Shown piece by piece: positions 1-10,165 of a DNA stretch of 64,000 bases; within the stretch, counting starts at the first letter, position 1, and each line of letters opens with the position of its first letter. The notes beneath the pieces are model-generated. The model was not told the origin of the DNA. It made no database searches and saw only the letters and a program-made list of their open reading frames with translations. The stretch spans positions 2,604,001 through 2,668,000 of the forward strand of contig NZ_AP022570.1 in assembly GCF_010728325.1 (NCBI RefSeq). The letters are read 5' to 3'. The translations under genes were made by a program, and so were the position numbers. This stretch comes from Mycolicibacterium poriferae. Its GTDB lineage: Bacteria; Actinomycetota; Actinomycetes; Mycobacteriales; Mycobacteriaceae.

Positions 1-720
1 AGGACCTTCGGTGTTGATGACGCCCATGTGCGCGTAGTAGGCCGGATACGCGCCCAGGCCGGCCAGCAGCTGGTCGACATAGGTCTGCTCGTCGTTGGTC
101 AGGGCCGGATTGTTCTGCCGCTCGTCGCCGATCGTCGAGCTGTCGCCGCTGGCCGGCGTCGCCGAACAGAAGCTGCCGAAACCGTGGGTCGGATAGACCT
201 CGACGTCGTCGCCGAGTTCGTGGGCCAGCCGGCGCACCGAGTGGTACTGCGCGTGAGTGAGCTCGACGGTGTCGTCGTCGTCGACCAGATCGGTTCGCCC
301 GGTCGTGCCGTGCAGCATGGAGCCGCCGGTGAACACCCCGACGGCCGAACCCGACGCGTCGCGGAGGACATAGCTCACGTGCGTGTGCGTGTGGCCCGGG
401 GTGTGCAGCACCGCAAAGCTCATCGGGCCGACGTCGACGACGTCTCCGTCGCGCACCGCCCGGCGGGTGAACCCCACGTCATCGCCGTCCGCGACGACGT
501 ATTCGGCGCCGAGGGTGCGGGCGAGTTCCAGGCCGCCGGTCACGTAGTCGTTGTGGATGTGGGTCTCCAGAACGTGGGTGATCGAGACGCCCTTCTCGTC
601 GGCGAGGTCGAGGATGCGGTCGATGTCGCGTTGCGGATCGATCACCGCGGCGCGCCCTTCGGCGCTGACCAGATAGCTGCGGTCGCCGAGGCCGGATGTC
701 TCGATGATGGTCACGTCCAT
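1..720 (-). CDS. MBL-fold metallo-hydrolase, persulfide dioxygenase-like (partial, C-terminus beyond window)
   Basis: The gene starts at 720 on the minus strand, with a GGGAGG ribosome binding site just upstream. It runs off the left edge, so 240 codons are visible. The metallo-beta-lactamase metal motif H54-x-H56-x-D58 (HIHND) and a later TPGHTHTH segment with His110 are present. This belongs to the glyoxalase II/ETHE1 branch. Relatives often carry C-terminal rhodanese domains and oxidise persulfides, but that part is not visible here. It lies 48 bp downstream of a TauE/SafE exporter on the same strand, a pairing typical of sulfide or thiosulfate detoxification. A plain hydroxyacylglutathione hydrolase-like role is the alternative. 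Confidence 0.85.
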   Translation of the reverse strand, partial: MDVTIIETSGLGDRSYLVSAEGRAAVIDPQRDIDRILDLADEKGVSITHVLETHIHNDYVTGGLELARTLGAEYVVADGDDVGFTRRAVRDGDVVDVGPMSFAVLHTPGHTHTHVSYVLRDASGSAVGVFTGGSMLHGTTGRTDLVDDDDTVELTHAQYHSVRRLAHELGDDVEVYPTHGFGSFCSATPASGDSSTIGDERQNNPALTNDEQTYVDQLLAGLGAYPAYYAHMGVINTEGP

Positions 721-768
721 GGTGTTCCTCCCGTGTCGTGGTTGAAATCGGTTGAGTGCGAAGACGGT

Positions 769-1542
769 TCAGTGCAGCCAGATCGTGTCGACGACGACGA
801 AGGTCGCGACAGCGAAGACCAGGTAGGCGAACCAGCGTTGCAGGCGTTCGGTGTGCAGGCGGGTAGCCAGCGACCCGGCGATCAGCGACCAGACCGTGGC
901 GGCACCGGCGAACGACGCGGTGACGGCCCAGTCGATCTGCAGGCCCTGCAGGTGGGACAGGAACCCGGCCGCGGAGTTGACGACGATGATCAGCAGCGAG
1001 GTGCCCACCGCGATCGACATGTCCACCCCGAGGGCGATGACCAGTGCGGGGATGATCAGGAACCCTCCGCCGACACCGAACAGTCCGGTGAGCACGCCGA
1101 CCAGCGCGCCGGCCGGGATGGATCTTGGGGCGCACCGGCGCCAGTCGATGCCGTCCTGACCGACGTCACAGGCGGTGCCGGTGCTCGCGGTGTCCTTGAG
1201 CATCCGCGCCCCGGCCAGCACCATGACCGCGGCGAAGCCGATCAACAGCGCACTCTGGGGCAGACGTGTGCTGATCGCGGTCCCGGCGAACGTCGCCGGG
1301 ATGCCCGCGGCGGCGAACACCGCCGCCAGCCGCCACTGCACTTGCCCAGCGCGGATGCGCGGCACGGCACCCACCGCCGAGGCCACCCCCACGACCAGCA
1401 GCGAGATCGGGATCGCCTGACGCATGTCCAGGCCGACCGCGTAGACCAGGGCGGGGACCGCCAGAATCGACCCGCCGCCGCCGAGCAGGCCCAGCAGCAC
1501 ACCGATCAAGGCCCCGAAGCCGAGGGCGACGGCGAGGGTCAT
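769..1542 (-). CDS. Sulfite exporter TauE/SafE family membrane protein
   Basis: A 257-residue integral membrane protein. It is rich in hydrophobic segments and has two half-repeats, each with a Gly-rich GxGGG(S/F) motif (LGLLGGGGSIL near the N-terminus, FGVGGGFLIIP near the middle), as in TauE/SafE anion exporters. I chose the start at 1542 because an AAGGAGG site lies about 9 bases upstream. The longer reading frame from 1605 would add a charged, non-membrane leader that overlaps the operator-like palindrome. It is probably co-transcribed with the downstream MBL hydrolase. The family exports sulfite, sulfoacetate or related organosulfur anions; the substrate here is an inference from context. 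Confidence 0.88.
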   Translation of the reverse strand: MTLAVALGFGALIGVLLGLLGGGGSILAVPALVYAVGLDMRQAIPISLLVVGVASAVGAVPRIRAGQVQWRLAAVFAAAGIPATFAGTAISTRLPQSALLIGFAAVMVLAGARMLKDTASTGTACDVGQDGIDWRRCAPRSIPAGALVGVLTGLFGVGGGFLIIPALVIALGVDMSIAVGTSLLIIVVNSAAGFLSHLQGLQIDWAVTASFAGAATVWSLIAGSLATRLHTERLQRWFAYLVFAVATFVVVDTIWLH

Positions 1543-1599
1543 TCGGGTGTGCCTCCTTGTCCGGTCGTCGGCCGCGGTGCGGATGCCTGCCCACCCCGC

Positions 1600-1618
1600 A
1601 TACACCCCATGGGGTATT
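1600..1618. promoter_or_regulatory. CsoR/CstR-like operator palindrome
   Basis: A palindrome centred on CCCCATGGGG (1605-1614), flanked by ATACA and TATT, lies 58 bp upstream of the TauE/SafE start. CsoR-family repressors (CsoR, RcnR, CstR) bind sites of the form ATACCCC-N-GGGGTAT. CstR-type members control persulfide-handling operons with TauE and MBL/rhodanese genes. The match to that pattern is direct; the identity of the regulator is inferred. No CsoR-family gene is present in the window. A CCATGG core could also arise by chance. Confidence 0.55.
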
Positions 1619-1863
1619 CCTAAACATTACGGGTAGCCCGCCGCGACGAGGACGAGGTGTCCAGGCTGTCCGACGAGGACCGCGCCCTGACCAAGGGTGA
1701 TCCGCTACATCACGACCGCCGTCGGGGCAGCAGTCACCCGCCACGCTGAACACGCCTTTGCGCGAACACGCCTGCGTGCGGGCATGACGTCGCGCGGGAC
1801 TGCTCGGATGAGGGGGCGCTGCACGACGTCAGCGCTGGAGGGCAGCCGGAGGAGGCCCGGGAA
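1619..1863. other. Intergenic region between the sulfur module and the aldo/keto reductase
   Basis: About 245 bp without a recognisable gene, lying between the 5' end of the minus-strand sulfur module and the 3' end of the minus-strand reductase. A short open stretch at about 1657-1749 on the plus strand is acidic and then basic in composition and could be a decayed coding fragment, but it matches no family I know. No clear terminator hairpin was seen. Confidence 0.4.
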
Positions 1864-2703
1864 TCAGGCGCCGGTGTAGGTTTCCGGATCCGGACGGAAC
1901 CGGGTGCCGTTGTCCAGGCCGTTCAACGACGCCATCTGGTCGTCGGTCAGTTCGAACCCGAAGACGTCGAGGTTGGCGGCGATCCGCTCCGGCGAGGACG
2001 ACCGGGGGATGACGACGTTGCCGAGTTGCAGGCTCCATCGGATGAGCACCTGCGCCGCGGTCTTGCCCTGAGCCTCGGCGATCGCTGTGACGGCAGGGTT
2101 GGACAGCAGATTGCCCACACCCAGCGGGCCGTAGGCCTCGGTGGTGATGCCGTTCTCGGCGTTGACGGCCCGCAGTTCGGCCTGGTTCAGCAGTGGGTGG
2201 AGCTCGATCTGGTTGACCGCCGGGGTGAAGAACGACAGCGCGATGAGATCTTCGAGGTGCTGGGAGTGGGAGTTGCACACGCCGATCGACCGGGAATGGC
2301 CGTCCTCCTTGGCGCGCATCAGCCCACCCCAACTGTCGATGTACTTGCCGTGCTCACCGCCCGGCCAGTGGATGAGGTACAGGTCGACGTAGTCGAGGCC
2401 GAGACGTTCCAGGCTGCGCCGCAGCGCGTCCTGCGAGGACTGGAAACCCTGATCCTCGGTGGCCAGTTTGGTGGTGATGAACAGCTCGTCGCGGGCGATA
2501 CCCGATGCCGCGACCGCGCGACCCACGGCAGCCTCGTTGCCGTAGGCGGCGGCGGTGTCGATCATCCGGTAGCCGGCCTCCAGCGCGGCCGACACCGCCT
2601 GCTCGGTCTCCGCCTCGGACAGTTCACCCACTCCGAGGCCGATGACCGGCATCGTGTTGTCGTCGTTGAGTGTGACGGTGGGGATTGCTGCCGCCGAGGT
2701 CAT
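1864..2703 (-). CDS. Aldo/keto reductase (AKR superfamily, Rv2971-like)
   Basis: A 279-residue NADPH-dependent aldo/keto reductase. The catalytic set is visible: Asp and Tyr in [10 protein letters not shown], Lys in FITTKL, and His in LYLIHWPG. The strand-end motif [15 protein letters not shown] fits the cofactor phosphate-binding region. Orthologues in M. tuberculosis (Rv2971) and M. smegmatis reduce dicarbonyls such as methylglyoxal. A second AKR lies at 36780-37673. The gene is divergent from the esterase at 2900, with which it shares a 196-bp promoter region. The start at 2703 matches the usual N-terminus. Confidence 0.93.
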   Translation of the reverse strand: MTSAAAIPTVTLNDDNTMPVIGLGVGELSEAETEQAVSAALEAGYRMIDTAAAYGNEAAVGRAVAASGIARDELFITTKLATEDQGFQSSQDALRRSLERLGLDYVDLYLIHWPGGEHGKYIDSWGGLMRAKEDGHSRSIGVCNSHSQHLEDLIALSFFTPAVNQIELHPLLNQAELRAVNAENGITTEAYGPLGVGNLLSNPAVTAIAEAQGKTAAQVLIRWSLQLGNVVIPRSSSPERIAANLDVFGFELTDDQMASLNGLDNGTRFRPDPETYTGA

Positions 2704-2899
2704 GTCACCTGCCCTGCTGAAGTGGATGCTCGAAGGTGGCCCCGACGTTCACCCGCAGTGGGTCCGGAGTCACCGATTTCGCCGTTGACTATATTGCTGC
2801 CGCCGATGGTCACCTAATCTGCTTCGGGATCGGACGCGATTGCTGTCGGCGCCACCAGGGCGCGGCCTGCCCGGTCCGGGTGAGACGGATGGAGCACAC

Positions 2900-4000
2900 A
2901 TGACGCAGACGAGCATCGCCCCGACGCAGCGCCCGAAGATCCGCACCGTCGACGTCGTCGCCAACAGAGTTGCGGGCGTGACCCTGCGCGCGCTGCCGCA
3001 CATACCCGACCGGATCAAGCGGTTGCTGATGGGTGGGCGGTCGATCACCCTCGACGGCAACACCCTCGACGTCACCCTGCAGCTGATGCTCGCCGGCCAG
3101 AAGACACTGGGTCTCGACGGGCTGGTCGGCGACGACGATCACGTCACCGCACGGGCCCAGCTCGAGCTGCTGGCCGCCAGTTTCGCCGAGCGCATCCCGG
3201 TCACGGCGGTGACCGACATCGAGGTGGACGGCGCCGCCGGACCGATCCGGGCCCGGCACTATCGTCCCGCCGAATCCGGCGCCCCGCTGCTGGTGTTCTT
3301 CCACGGCGGCGGACATGTGATGGGCAGTCTCGACACCCACGACGACCTGTGCCGTGAGATCTGTCGCGCGGGTGGTCTGCACGTGGTCTCCGTCGACTAC
3401 CGCCTGGCGCCCGAGCACCCGGCCCCGGCCGGGGCCGAGGACGCCTACGCCGCGTACCTGTGGGCCCGCGAGCACGCCGCCGAGCTGGGCGCCGATCCGC
3501 ACCGGGTCGCCGTCGGAGGCGACAGTGCCGGGGCGAACCTCGCGGCGTTGGCGTCGCTGCGGGCGCGAGACGAGGGGGCGTCGCCGCCGAGCCTGCAGGT
3601 GCTGCTGTACCCGGTGACCGACTACGAAAGCCAGACCAGGTCCAAGACCCTGTTCGCCCGCGGGTTCTTCCTCACCCGCCGCGACATCGCCTGGTTCAAA
3701 GAGCGGTTCCTCGGCGGCTCCCGGTTCGACGCCACCGCCCCGGAGGTGTCCCCGCTCCTCGTCGACGATCTCTCGGGCCTGGCCCCGGCGCTGGTCGTCA
3801 CCGCGGGCTTCGACCCGCTGCGTGACGAGGGCAGGCAGTACGCCGACGCGATGCGCGCGGCGGGCACCGTGGTGGACTACCGCGAGTACGGGCCGGTCGT
3901 GCACGGCTTCGCCAACTTCTTCACCCTCGGTGGGGCCAGCGCGACCGCCACCTCGGAGGTCATCTCCGCCATCCGCGCGCATTTGACCCGCGCCCGCTAA
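2900..4000 (+). CDS. lipN: Alpha/beta hydrolase, hormone-sensitive lipase family (LipN-like)
   Basis: A 366-residue esterase/lipase. The oxyanion-hole motif FFHGGG and the nucleophile elbow GDSAG identify the hormone-sensitive lipase family. The catalytic Asp is probably in FDPLRDEG and the catalytic His in VVHGFANF. The start at 2900 follows GGATGGAG; the longer frame from 2840 is less likely. The position opposite an aldo/keto reductase reproduces the Rv2970c-Rv2971 arrangement. A TANNNT-type -10 candidate (TAATCT, 2815-2820) lies upstream. LipN-type enzymes hydrolyse short-chain esters; the physiological substrate is not evident. Confidence 0.9.
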   Translation: MTQTSIAPTQRPKIRTVDVVANRVAGVTLRALPHIPDRIKRLLMGGRSITLDGNTLDVTLQLMLAGQKTLGLDGLVGDDDHVTARAQLELLAASFAERIPVTAVTDIEVDGAAGPIRARHYRPAESGAPLLVFFHGGGHVMGSLDTHDDLCREICRAGGLHVVSVDYRLAPEHPAPAGAEDAYAAYLWAREHAAELGADPHRVAVGGDSAGANLAALASLRARDEGASPPSLQVLLYPVTDYESQTRSKTLFARGFFLTRRDIAWFKERFLGGSRFDATAPEVSPLLVDDLSGLAPALVVTAGFDPLRDEGRQYADAMRAAGTVVDYREYGPVVHGFANFFTLGGASATATSEVISAIRAHLTRAR

Positions 4001-4025
4001 ACCCGCGTTTGCGCGCCGGTACGCT

Positions 4026-4799
4026 GTGTCCGTGGCCTCCAAACCCAAGAAGAACGCGCGGTACGACCTCAAGGCGGCGGACCGGAAGCGCAATCTGTTC
4101 GTGCAGATCGGATTGACCTCGATCGTGGTGCTGTTCGCGGCCGCGCTCATCCTCTACATCCTGATGTCGGCGGACGAGAAGCCCACCGCCGGGGAGACCA
4201 AGTCCGTGCGGGTCGCCTCGAACAGTGTGATCACCAAGGAGGGCACCGACGAGCCCAAGGCCGTCATCTCGCTCTACGAGGATGCGCTGTGCCCGGCCTG
4301 CGCCGCGTTCGAGCAGGGGTTCGGCCCGACGCTGACCAACATCACCGACTCCGGGGCGGCGGCCATCGACTATCACATGGTCGGCATCCTGAACCGCCCG
4401 CAGAACGACAACTACTCGTCGCGCGCCGGGGGAGCCGCGTACTGCGTGGCAGATCAGTCGGTCGAGGCGTTCCAGCGGTTCCACGCGGCGCTGTATGCCC
4501 AGCAGCCGAGCGAGACGGGGACCAGCTATCCGGACAATGCCCAGCTGATCGAGCTTGCGCGCCAGGCCGGAGCCTCGGAGAACGTTCCGGAGTGCATCAG
4601 CAAGGGCACCTACGTCGACATGGTCGCCGGGATGGCCGGCGCCGCCGGCATCACCGGCACTCCGACGCTGCGGATCAACGGCGAGGATTACCAGTACAGC
4701 ACCCCCGAGGCACTGGTCGCCAAGATCGAAGAGATCGTCGGTGACGTGCCCGGGCTCCAAGCGGCGCCGCCGGCGCAGGCGCCCACCCCGGCATCATGA
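4026..4799 (+). CDS. DsbA-like thioredoxin-fold membrane protein
   Basis: A 257-residue protein orthologous to Rv2969c. A short basic cytoplasmic tail precedes one transmembrane helix (about residues 24-48). The extracytoplasmic DsbA-type domain has a CPAC redox motif (Cys89 and Cys92) and a cis-Pro loop in TGTPTLRING. It should introduce disulfides into exported proteins and be reoxidised by the VKOR encoded by the next gene, whose start overlaps its stop by 4 bp. The start is GTG at 4026; GTG at 4032 is an alternative two codons in. Confidence 0.93.
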   Translation: MSVASKPKKNARYDLKAADRKRNLFVQIGLTSIVVLFAAALILYILMSADEKPTAGETKSVRVASNSVITKEGTDEPKAVISLYEDALCPACAAFEQGFGPTLTNITDSGAAAIDYHMVGILNRPQNDNYSSRAGGAAYCVADQSVEAFQRFHAALYAQQPSETGTSYPDNAQLIELARQAGASENVPECISKGTYVDMVAGMAGAAGITGTPTLRINGEDYQYSTPEALVAKIEEIVGDVPGLQAAPPAQAPTPAS

Positions 4800-5428
4800 C
4801 CGTCACCGCGGACCCGGTGGGCCAGGACGCCCCGTCGAGCGACCAGGCGGGCGGGGTCGCGGTCCCGCGCAGTAGCGCGCTGTGGGTGCTGATCGCCGGT
4901 TTCGTCGGGCTGGCGGCGGCGCTGACGCTGACGATCGAGAAGATCGAACTGCTCATCAACCCCGACTACGTGCCGACCTGCAGTATCAACCCGGTGCTGT
5001 CCTGCGGCTCGGTGATGATCACCCCGCAGGCATCGCTGTTCGGCTTTCCCAATCCGCTCATCGGGATCGTGTCGTTCGCCGTGGTCCTCGTCACCGGCGT
5101 CCTGGCAGTCGCGCGGGTGCCCCTGCCCCGCTGGTACTGGGCGGGCCTGGCCGTCGGCACCCTGGCGGGCACCGTCTTCGTGCACTGGCTGATCTTCCAG
5201 AGCCTCTACCGCATCGGCGCGCTGTGCCCGTACTGCATGGTGGTGTGGGCGGTGACCATCCCGCTTCTCGTGGTGACCGCCGGCATGGCGTTGGCCCCCC
5301 AGCGCAGCGGTTCACGCCTGGTCAGAACGCTGTACAGCTGGCGCTGGTCGGTGGTGACGCTGTGGTTCGCCGCGGTCGTGCTGCTGATCCTCGTCCGGTT
5401 CTGGAATTACTGGTCGACCCTTCTCTGA
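4796..5428 (+). CDS. Vitamin K epoxide reductase (VKOR) family protein
   Basis: A 210-residue membrane protein, orthologous to Rv2968c. It has the VKOR four-Cys arrangement: loop cysteines Cys62 and Cys70 and the CPYC active site (Cys144, Cys147), within about five hydrophobic segments. VKOR takes the place of DsbB in mycobacteria, reoxidising the DsbA-like partner and passing electrons to menaquinone. The ATGA overlap with the DsbA-like gene indicates coupled translation. A leaderless-looking gap of 32 bp separates it from pyruvate carboxylase. Confidence 0.94.
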   Translation: MTVTADPVGQDAPSSDQAGGVAVPRSSALWVLIAGFVGLAAALTLTIEKIELLINPDYVPTCSINPVLSCGSVMITPQASLFGFPNPLIGIVSFAVVLVTGVLAVARVPLPRWYWAGLAVGTLAGTVFVHWLIFQSLYRIGALCPYCMVVWAVTIPLLVVTAGMALAPQRSGSRLVRTLYSWRWSVVTLWFAAVVLLILVRFWNYWSTLL

Positions 5429-5460
5429 CCTGGGCGTGGCCGATGCGGTTAGGGTGAACC

Positions 5461-8400
5461 GTGGCCGGTCAGAACTCTTCGATCTCCAAAGTCCTGGTAG
5501 CCAACCGCGGTGAGATCGCGATCCGTGCATTCCGCGCGGCCTACGAGATGGGCATCGACACCGTCGCGGTGTACCCGTACGAGGACCGCAACTCGCTGCA
5601 CCGGTTGAAAGCCGACGAGTCGTATCAGATCGGCGAGACGGGTCATCCCGTCCGGGCCTATCTGTCGGTGGCAGAGATCATGCGGGTGGCCCTGGAAGCC
5701 GGGTGCGACGCCGTCTACCCCGGCTACGGATTCCTCTCGGAGAACCCGGAGCTCGCCGCGGCCTGCGCACAGGCCGGTATCACGTTCGTGGGCCCCAGCG
5801 CCGCAGTGCTGGAGCTCACCGGCAACAAGGCCCGCGCCATCGCGGCCGCCCGGGATGCCGGGTTGCCCGTGCTGGCGTCGTCGGAGCCGTCGGCATCGGT
5901 CGACGCCCTGGTGGCGGCCGCCGAAGGCATGGAGTTCCCGCTGTTCGTCAAGGCGGTGTCGGGCGGCGGCGGGCGCGGTATGCGCCGGGTGGCCGATCGC
6001 GCCGCGCTGCCCGAAGCGGTGGAGGCCGCCAGCCGGGAAGCCGAATCGGCCTTCGGCGACCCGATGGTCTATCTCGAGCAGGCGGTGCTCAACCCCCGCC
6101 ACATCGAGGTGCAGATCCTGGCCGACGCCGACGGCAACGTGATGCATCTGTTCGAGCGGGACTGCAGCGTGCAACGCCGCCACCAGAAGGTGATCGAGCT
6201 GGCCCCGGCGCCGAATCTGTCCGAGGAACTGCGCACCAGGATCTGCCAGGACGCGGTGGCGTTCGCCCGCCAGATCGACTACACCTGCGCGGGCACGGTC
6301 GAGTTCCTGCTCGACGAGCGCGGGCATCACGTGTTCATCGAGTGCAATCCGCGGATCCAGGTGGAGCACACCGTCACCGAGGAGATCACCGACGTCGACC
6401 TGGTCTCCAGCCAGCTACGTCTGGCATCGGGGGAGACGCTGGCGGATCTGGGCCTGTCCCAGGAGGGGATGCGGATCCGCGGGGCGGCCATGCAGTGCCG
6501 GATCACCACCGAGGACCCCACGAACGGCTTCCGTCCCGACACCGGCCGGATCACCGCCTACCGCTCGCCGGGAGGCGCCGGTATCCGCCTGGACGGCGGC
6601 GCGGTTCTGGGCGGCGAGATCGGTGCCCACTTCGACTCGATGCTGGTCAAACTCACCTGCCGGGGCCGCGACTTCGGCACGGCGGTCGCGCGTGCGCACC
6701 GCGCGCTGGCCGAGTTCCGCATCCGCGGGGTATCGACGAACATCCCGTTTTTGCAGGCCGTCATCGACGACCCCGACTTCCGGGCCGGGCGGGTGACCAC
6801 GTCGTTCATCGACGAGCGGCCCTACCTGCTGACGGCGCGCTCCCCGGCGGACCGCGGCACCAAGATCCTGAACTACCTGGCCGACGTGACCGTCAACCAG
6901 CCGCACGGGCCGCGGCCGTCGACGGTCTACCCGCACGACAAGCTGCCCCAGATCGATCTGGACGCGATGCCGCCGCGGGGCAGCAAGCATCTGTTGACCG
7001 AGGTGGGTCCCGAGGCGTTCGCGCGCTGGATGCGGGAATCCAAGGCGATCGGGGTGACCGACACGACGTTCCGGGATGCGCACCAGTCGCTGCTGGCCAC
7101 CCGGGTGCGGACGTCGGGACTGCTGATGGTCGCGCCCTACATCGCGCGGATGACGCCGCAGCTGCTGTCGATCGAGTGCTGGGGCGGGGCGACCTACGAC
7201 GTCGCGCTGCGGTTCCTCAAGGAAGACCCGTGGGAGCGCTTGGCCGCGCTGCGCGAAGCCGTGCCCAACATCTGTCTGCAGATGCTGCTGCGCGGACGCA
7301 ACACCGTCGGTTACACGCCCTATCCGGAGTCGGTGACCCACGCCTTCGTGCAGGAGGCCACCGCGACGGGCATCGACATCTACCGGATCTTCGATGCGCT
7401 CAACAACGTCGACTCGATGCGACCGGCGATCGATGCGGTGCGCGAGACCGGTACCGCGGTGGCCGAAGTGGCGATGTCCTACACCGGTGACCTGTCGGAC
7501 CCGGGGGAGAATCTCTACACCCTGGACTACTACCTCAAGCTCGCCGAGCAGATCGTCGACGCCGGCGCGCATGTGCTGGCGATCAAGGACATGGCGGGTC
7601 TGCTGCGCCCGCAGGCCGCCGCCGCGCTGGTCGGGGCACTGCGCAGCAGGTTCGACCTGCCGGTGCACGTGCACACCCATGACACCCCGGGCGGCCAGCT
7701 GGCGACCTATCTCGCGGCCTGGCAGGCCGGGGCGAACGCCGTCGACGGTGCCTCGGCGCCGCTGGCGGGGACGACGAGCCAGCCGGCGTTGAGTTCCATC
7801 GTGGCCGCGTCCGCACACACGGAATACGACTCGGGGCTGTCGCTGTCGGCAGTCTGTGATCTGGAGCCGTACTGGGAGGCGCTGCGAAAGGTCTACGCGC
7901 CGTTCGAATCCGGGCTGCCCGCACCGACGGGCCGGGTGTATCACCACGAGATCCCCGGCGGCCAGCTGTCCAATCTGCGTCAGCAAGCCATCGCGCTTGG
8001 TCTCGGTGACCGCTTCGAGCAGGTCGAGGCGGCGTACGCCGGGGCCGACCGGATCCTGGGCCGGCTGGTCAAGGTGACGCCGTCGTCCAAGGTGGTCGGT
8101 GACCTGGCGTTGGCGCTCGTCGGCGCGGGCATCAGCGCCGACGAATTCGCCGCCGACCCTGCGCGTTTCGACATTCCGGACTCGGTGATCGGCTTCCTGC
8201 GCGGGGAACTGGGTGACCCGCCCGGTGGCTGGCCCGAGCCGTTGCGCAGCAAGGCCCTGGCGGGCCGGGCGCCGGCCAAGCCGCAGGAAGAGCTGTCCGC
8301 CGAGGACGCCGAGGCGCTCAGCGAGCCCGGCCCGGTCCGTCAGGCCACGCTGAACCGGCTGCTGTTCCCCGGTCCGACAAAGGAATTCGAGGCCCACCGG

Positions 8401-8910
8401 GAGCTCTACGGAGACACCTCGAGCCTGTCGGCCAACCAGTTCTTCTACGGCCTGCGCCACGGCGACGAACATCGGGTCACGCTCGAACGTGGTGTCGAAC
8501 TGCTCATCGGTCTGGAGGCGATCTCCGACCCCGACGAGCGGGGTATGCGCACCGTGATGTGCATCATCAACGGCCAGCTGCGTCCCGTCGTGGTGCGCGA
8601 CCGCAGCATCGCCAGCGACGTCCCCGCCGCCGAGAAGGCCGTCCGGACCAATCCCGACCACGTCGCCGCCCCGTTCGCCGGGGTGGTCACGGTCAGCGTC
8701 ACCGAGGGCGAGTCGGTACAGGCGGGCCAGACCATCGCCACGATCGAGGCGATGAAGATGGAGGCCGCGATCACCGCCCCCAAGGCCGGTTCGGTCGCCC
8801 GGGTGGCCGTGTCGGCCACCGCCCAGGTCGAGGGCGGGGACCTGCTGGTCGTGGTCGACAGCGATGGGCCCGCGCGCGAAGCGCAGCCGACGACCGAGGG
8901 ATCAGCCTGA
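5461..8910 (+). CDS. pyc: Pyruvate carboxylase
   Basis: A single-chain biotin enzyme of 1149 residues that makes oxaloacetate from pyruvate and bicarbonate using ATP. In order: biotin carboxylase/ATP-grasp domain (about residues 8-460, including the Gly-rich loop [10 protein letters not shown]), carboxyltransferase domain (about 545-810, with [13 protein letters not shown]), conserved C-terminal region, and a biotinyl domain with the EAMKMEA motif (Lys1099 is the biotinylation site). The length is usual for alpha4-type Pyc. The start is GTG at 5461. It corresponds to Rv2967c (pca). Confidence 0.97.
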   Translation: MAGQNSSISKVLVANRGEIAIRAFRAAYEMGIDTVAVYPYEDRNSLHRLKADESYQIGETGHPVRAYLSVAEIMRVALEAGCDAVYPGYGFLSENPELAAACAQAGITFVGPSAAVLELTGNKARAIAAARDAGLPVLASSEPSASVDALVAAAEGMEFPLFVKAVSGGGGRGMRRVADRAALPEAVEAASREAESAFGDPMVYLEQAVLNPRHIEVQILADADGNVMHLFERDCSVQRRHQKVIELAPAPNLSEELRTRICQDAVAFARQIDYTCAGTVEFLLDERGHHVFIECNPRIQVEHTVTEEITDVDLVSSQLRLASGETLADLGLSQEGMRIRGAAMQCRITTEDPTNGFRPDTGRITAYRSPGGAGIRLDGGAVLGGEIGAHFDSMLVKLTCRGRDFGTAVARAHRALAEFRIRGVSTNIPFLQAVIDDPDFRAGRVTTSFIDERPYLLTARSPADRGTKILNYLADVTVNQPHGPRPSTVYPHDKLPQIDLDAMPPRGSKHLLTEVGPEAFARWMRESKAIGVTDTTFRDAHQSLLATRVRTSGLLMVAPYIARMTPQLLSIECWGGATYDVALRFLKEDPWERLAALREAVPNICLQMLLRGRNTVGYTPYPESVTHAFVQEATATGIDIYRIFDALNNVDSMRPAIDAVRETGTAVAEVAMSYTGDLSDPGENLYTLDYYLKLAEQIVDAGAHVLAIKDMAGLLRPQAAAALVGALRSRFDLPVHVHTHDTPGGQLATYLAAWQAGANAVDGASAPLAGTTSQPALSSIVAASAHTEYDSGLSLSAVCDLEPYWEALRKVYAPFESGLPAPTGRVYHHEIPGGQLSNLRQQAIALGLGDRFEQVEAAYAGADRILGRLVKVTPSSKVVGDLALALVGAGISADEFAADPARFDIPDSVIGFLRGELGDPPGGWPEPLRSKALAGRAPAKPQEELSAEDAEALSEPGPVRQATLNRLLFPGPTKEFEAHRELYGDTSSLSANQFFYGLRHGDEHRVTLERGVELLIGLEAISDPDERGMRTVMCIINGQLRPVVVRDRSIASDVPAAEKAVRTNPDHVAAPFAGVVTVSVTEGESVQAGQTIATIEAMKMEAAITAPKAGSVARVAVSATAQVEGGDLLVVVDSDGPAREAQPTTEGSA

Positions 8911-9473
8911 CCCGCATCGTGGCCGGCAGCCTCGGCGGGCGTCGCATCGCGGTGCCGCAGCAGCGGGCCGGGCTGGGGACCCGGCCCACCACCGACCGGG
9001 TACGGGAGTCGCTGTTCAACATGTTGGCCGCGCGCATCGACTTCGCCGGCATCGCGGTCCTCGACCTCTATGCCGGGTCCGGTGCGCTCGGGCTGGAGGC
9101 GTTGTCGCGCGGCGCCGCCTCGGCGCTGTTCGTGGAGGCCGACGCCAGGGCGGCGGCGGTGATCGAACGCAACATCGTCGCGCTGGGGGTGAGCGGTGCG
9201 ACGGTGCATCGGTCAGCCGTGGCCGCGGCGTTGCGCGCCGCGGCCGCCGCGCCGGTGGACCTGGTGCTGGCCGACCCGCCCTACGAGGTCGAGGACGCAC
9301 AGGTGCTCGACATGCTGGCCGCGCTGGCGACCGGGCGGTGGATCGCCTCGGGCAGCGTGGTCGTCGTGGAGCGATCGGCGTCCGGACCCGAGATCGCCTG
9401 GCCCGACGGCTGGACACCGTGGCGGACCCGCCGCTACGGCGACACCCGTATCGAGCCCGCCCAACGGGACTGA
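8907..9473 (+). CDS. rsmD: 16S rRNA (guanine(966)-N(2))-methyltransferase
   Basis: A 188-residue Rossmann-fold methyltransferase with the SAM motif [14 protein letters not shown] and the catalytic motif DPPY, as in RsmD, which methylates G966 of 16S rRNA. The homologous N-terminus (TRI followed by a Gly-rich stretch) aligns with a CTG codon at 8907 that overlaps the pyc stop as CTGA. The first conventional start is GTG at 8919, four codons in. I give the CTG start on homology and overlap geometry; 8919 is the conservative choice. Confidence 0.9.
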   Translation: MTRIVAGSLGGRRIAVPQQRAGLGTRPTTDRVRESLFNMLAARIDFAGIAVLDLYAGSGALGLEALSRGAASALFVEADARAAAVIERNIVALGVSGATVHRSAVAAALRAAAAAPVDLVLADPPYEVEDAQVLDMLAALATGRWIASGSVVVVERSASGPEIAWPDGWTPWRTRRYGDTRIEPAQRD

Positions 9474-9529
9474 CGCGGCCTGTCGGGCACCCGGCCGGGG
9501 CGGGTGCCGCCCTGCTAGCGTCGCAATCC

Positions 9530-10012
9530 ATGAGCGGTGCGGTATGCCCGGGGTCCTTCGATCCGGTGACGCTGGGTCACATCGACATCTTCGAACGCGC
9601 CGCGGCGCAATTCGACGAGGTCGTTGTCGCGATCCTGATCAACCCCAACAAAAAAGGGATGTTCACCATCGACGAGCGCATCGCGTTGATCGAGGAGTCG
9701 ACGACCCATCTGCCGAACCTGCGCGTCGAGTCGGGGCAGGGGCTCGTCGTCGACTTCGTCAAAGACCGCGGGTTGACCGCCATCGTCAAAGGTCTGCGTA
9801 CCGGCACCGACTTCGAGTACGAGCTGCAGATGGCGCAGATGAACAAGCATATCGCCGGGGTGGACACCTTCTTCGTCGCGACCACGCCGCGCTACTCGTT
9901 CGTGTCGTCGTCGTTGGCCAAGGAGGTTGCCTCGCTCGGCGGTGACGTCACCGAGTTGCTGCCGGCGCCGGTCAACCCCCGCCTGCGCGACAAGTTGGCC
10001 GAACGCTCTTGA
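9530..10012 (+). CDS. coaD: Phosphopantetheine adenylyltransferase
   Basis: A 160-residue nucleotidyltransferase for the penultimate step of coenzyme A synthesis. The (T/H)xGH motif is in [10 protein letters not shown] at the N-terminus, the [12 protein letters not shown] segment binds pantetheine, and [10 protein letters not shown] corresponds to the ISSTxxR region. The start at 9530 gives the canonical N-terminus. It lies 56 bp after rsmD. In M. tuberculosis the PDIM/PGL locus follows nearby; here the next gene is sepIVA, 153 bp away. Confidence 0.96.
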   Translation: MSGAVCPGSFDPVTLGHIDIFERAAAQFDEVVVAILINPNKKGMFTIDERIALIEESTTHLPNLRVESGQGLVVDFVKDRGLTAIVKGLRTGTDFEYELQMAQMNKHIAGVDTFFVATTPRYSFVSSSLAKEVASLGGDVTELLPAPVNPRLRDKLAERS

Positions 10013-10165
10013 GTCGGTGCAGCCGCTGGTCGCGCTGTTCGCCCCGGAGTTGACATAATGGGCGGCACCAGCAATTGACCACGACACACCGGCGCCGGTA
10101 GCTGAGTCACAGACGTAACACCAGGCACACTGGTCACTGTCAAACTACGCCTGGAGGGTGTCGCC

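Noticed and set aside
28..1623. 531-residue open frame on the plus strand over the sulfur module
   Set aside because: It is antisense to the TauE/SafE and MBL genes, is Arg/Gly/Asp-rich with no domain, and crosses their ribosome binding sites. High-GC shadow frame.
6415..8661. 748-residue antisense open frame within pyruvate carboxylase
   Set aside because: It is fully antisense to the well-supported pyc gene, with a composition typical of GC-rich shadow frames.
10050..10055. TTGACA as -35 of a sepIVA promoter
   Set aside because: No TANNNT element lies 16-19 bp downstream, so the match alone was not enough to call a promoter.
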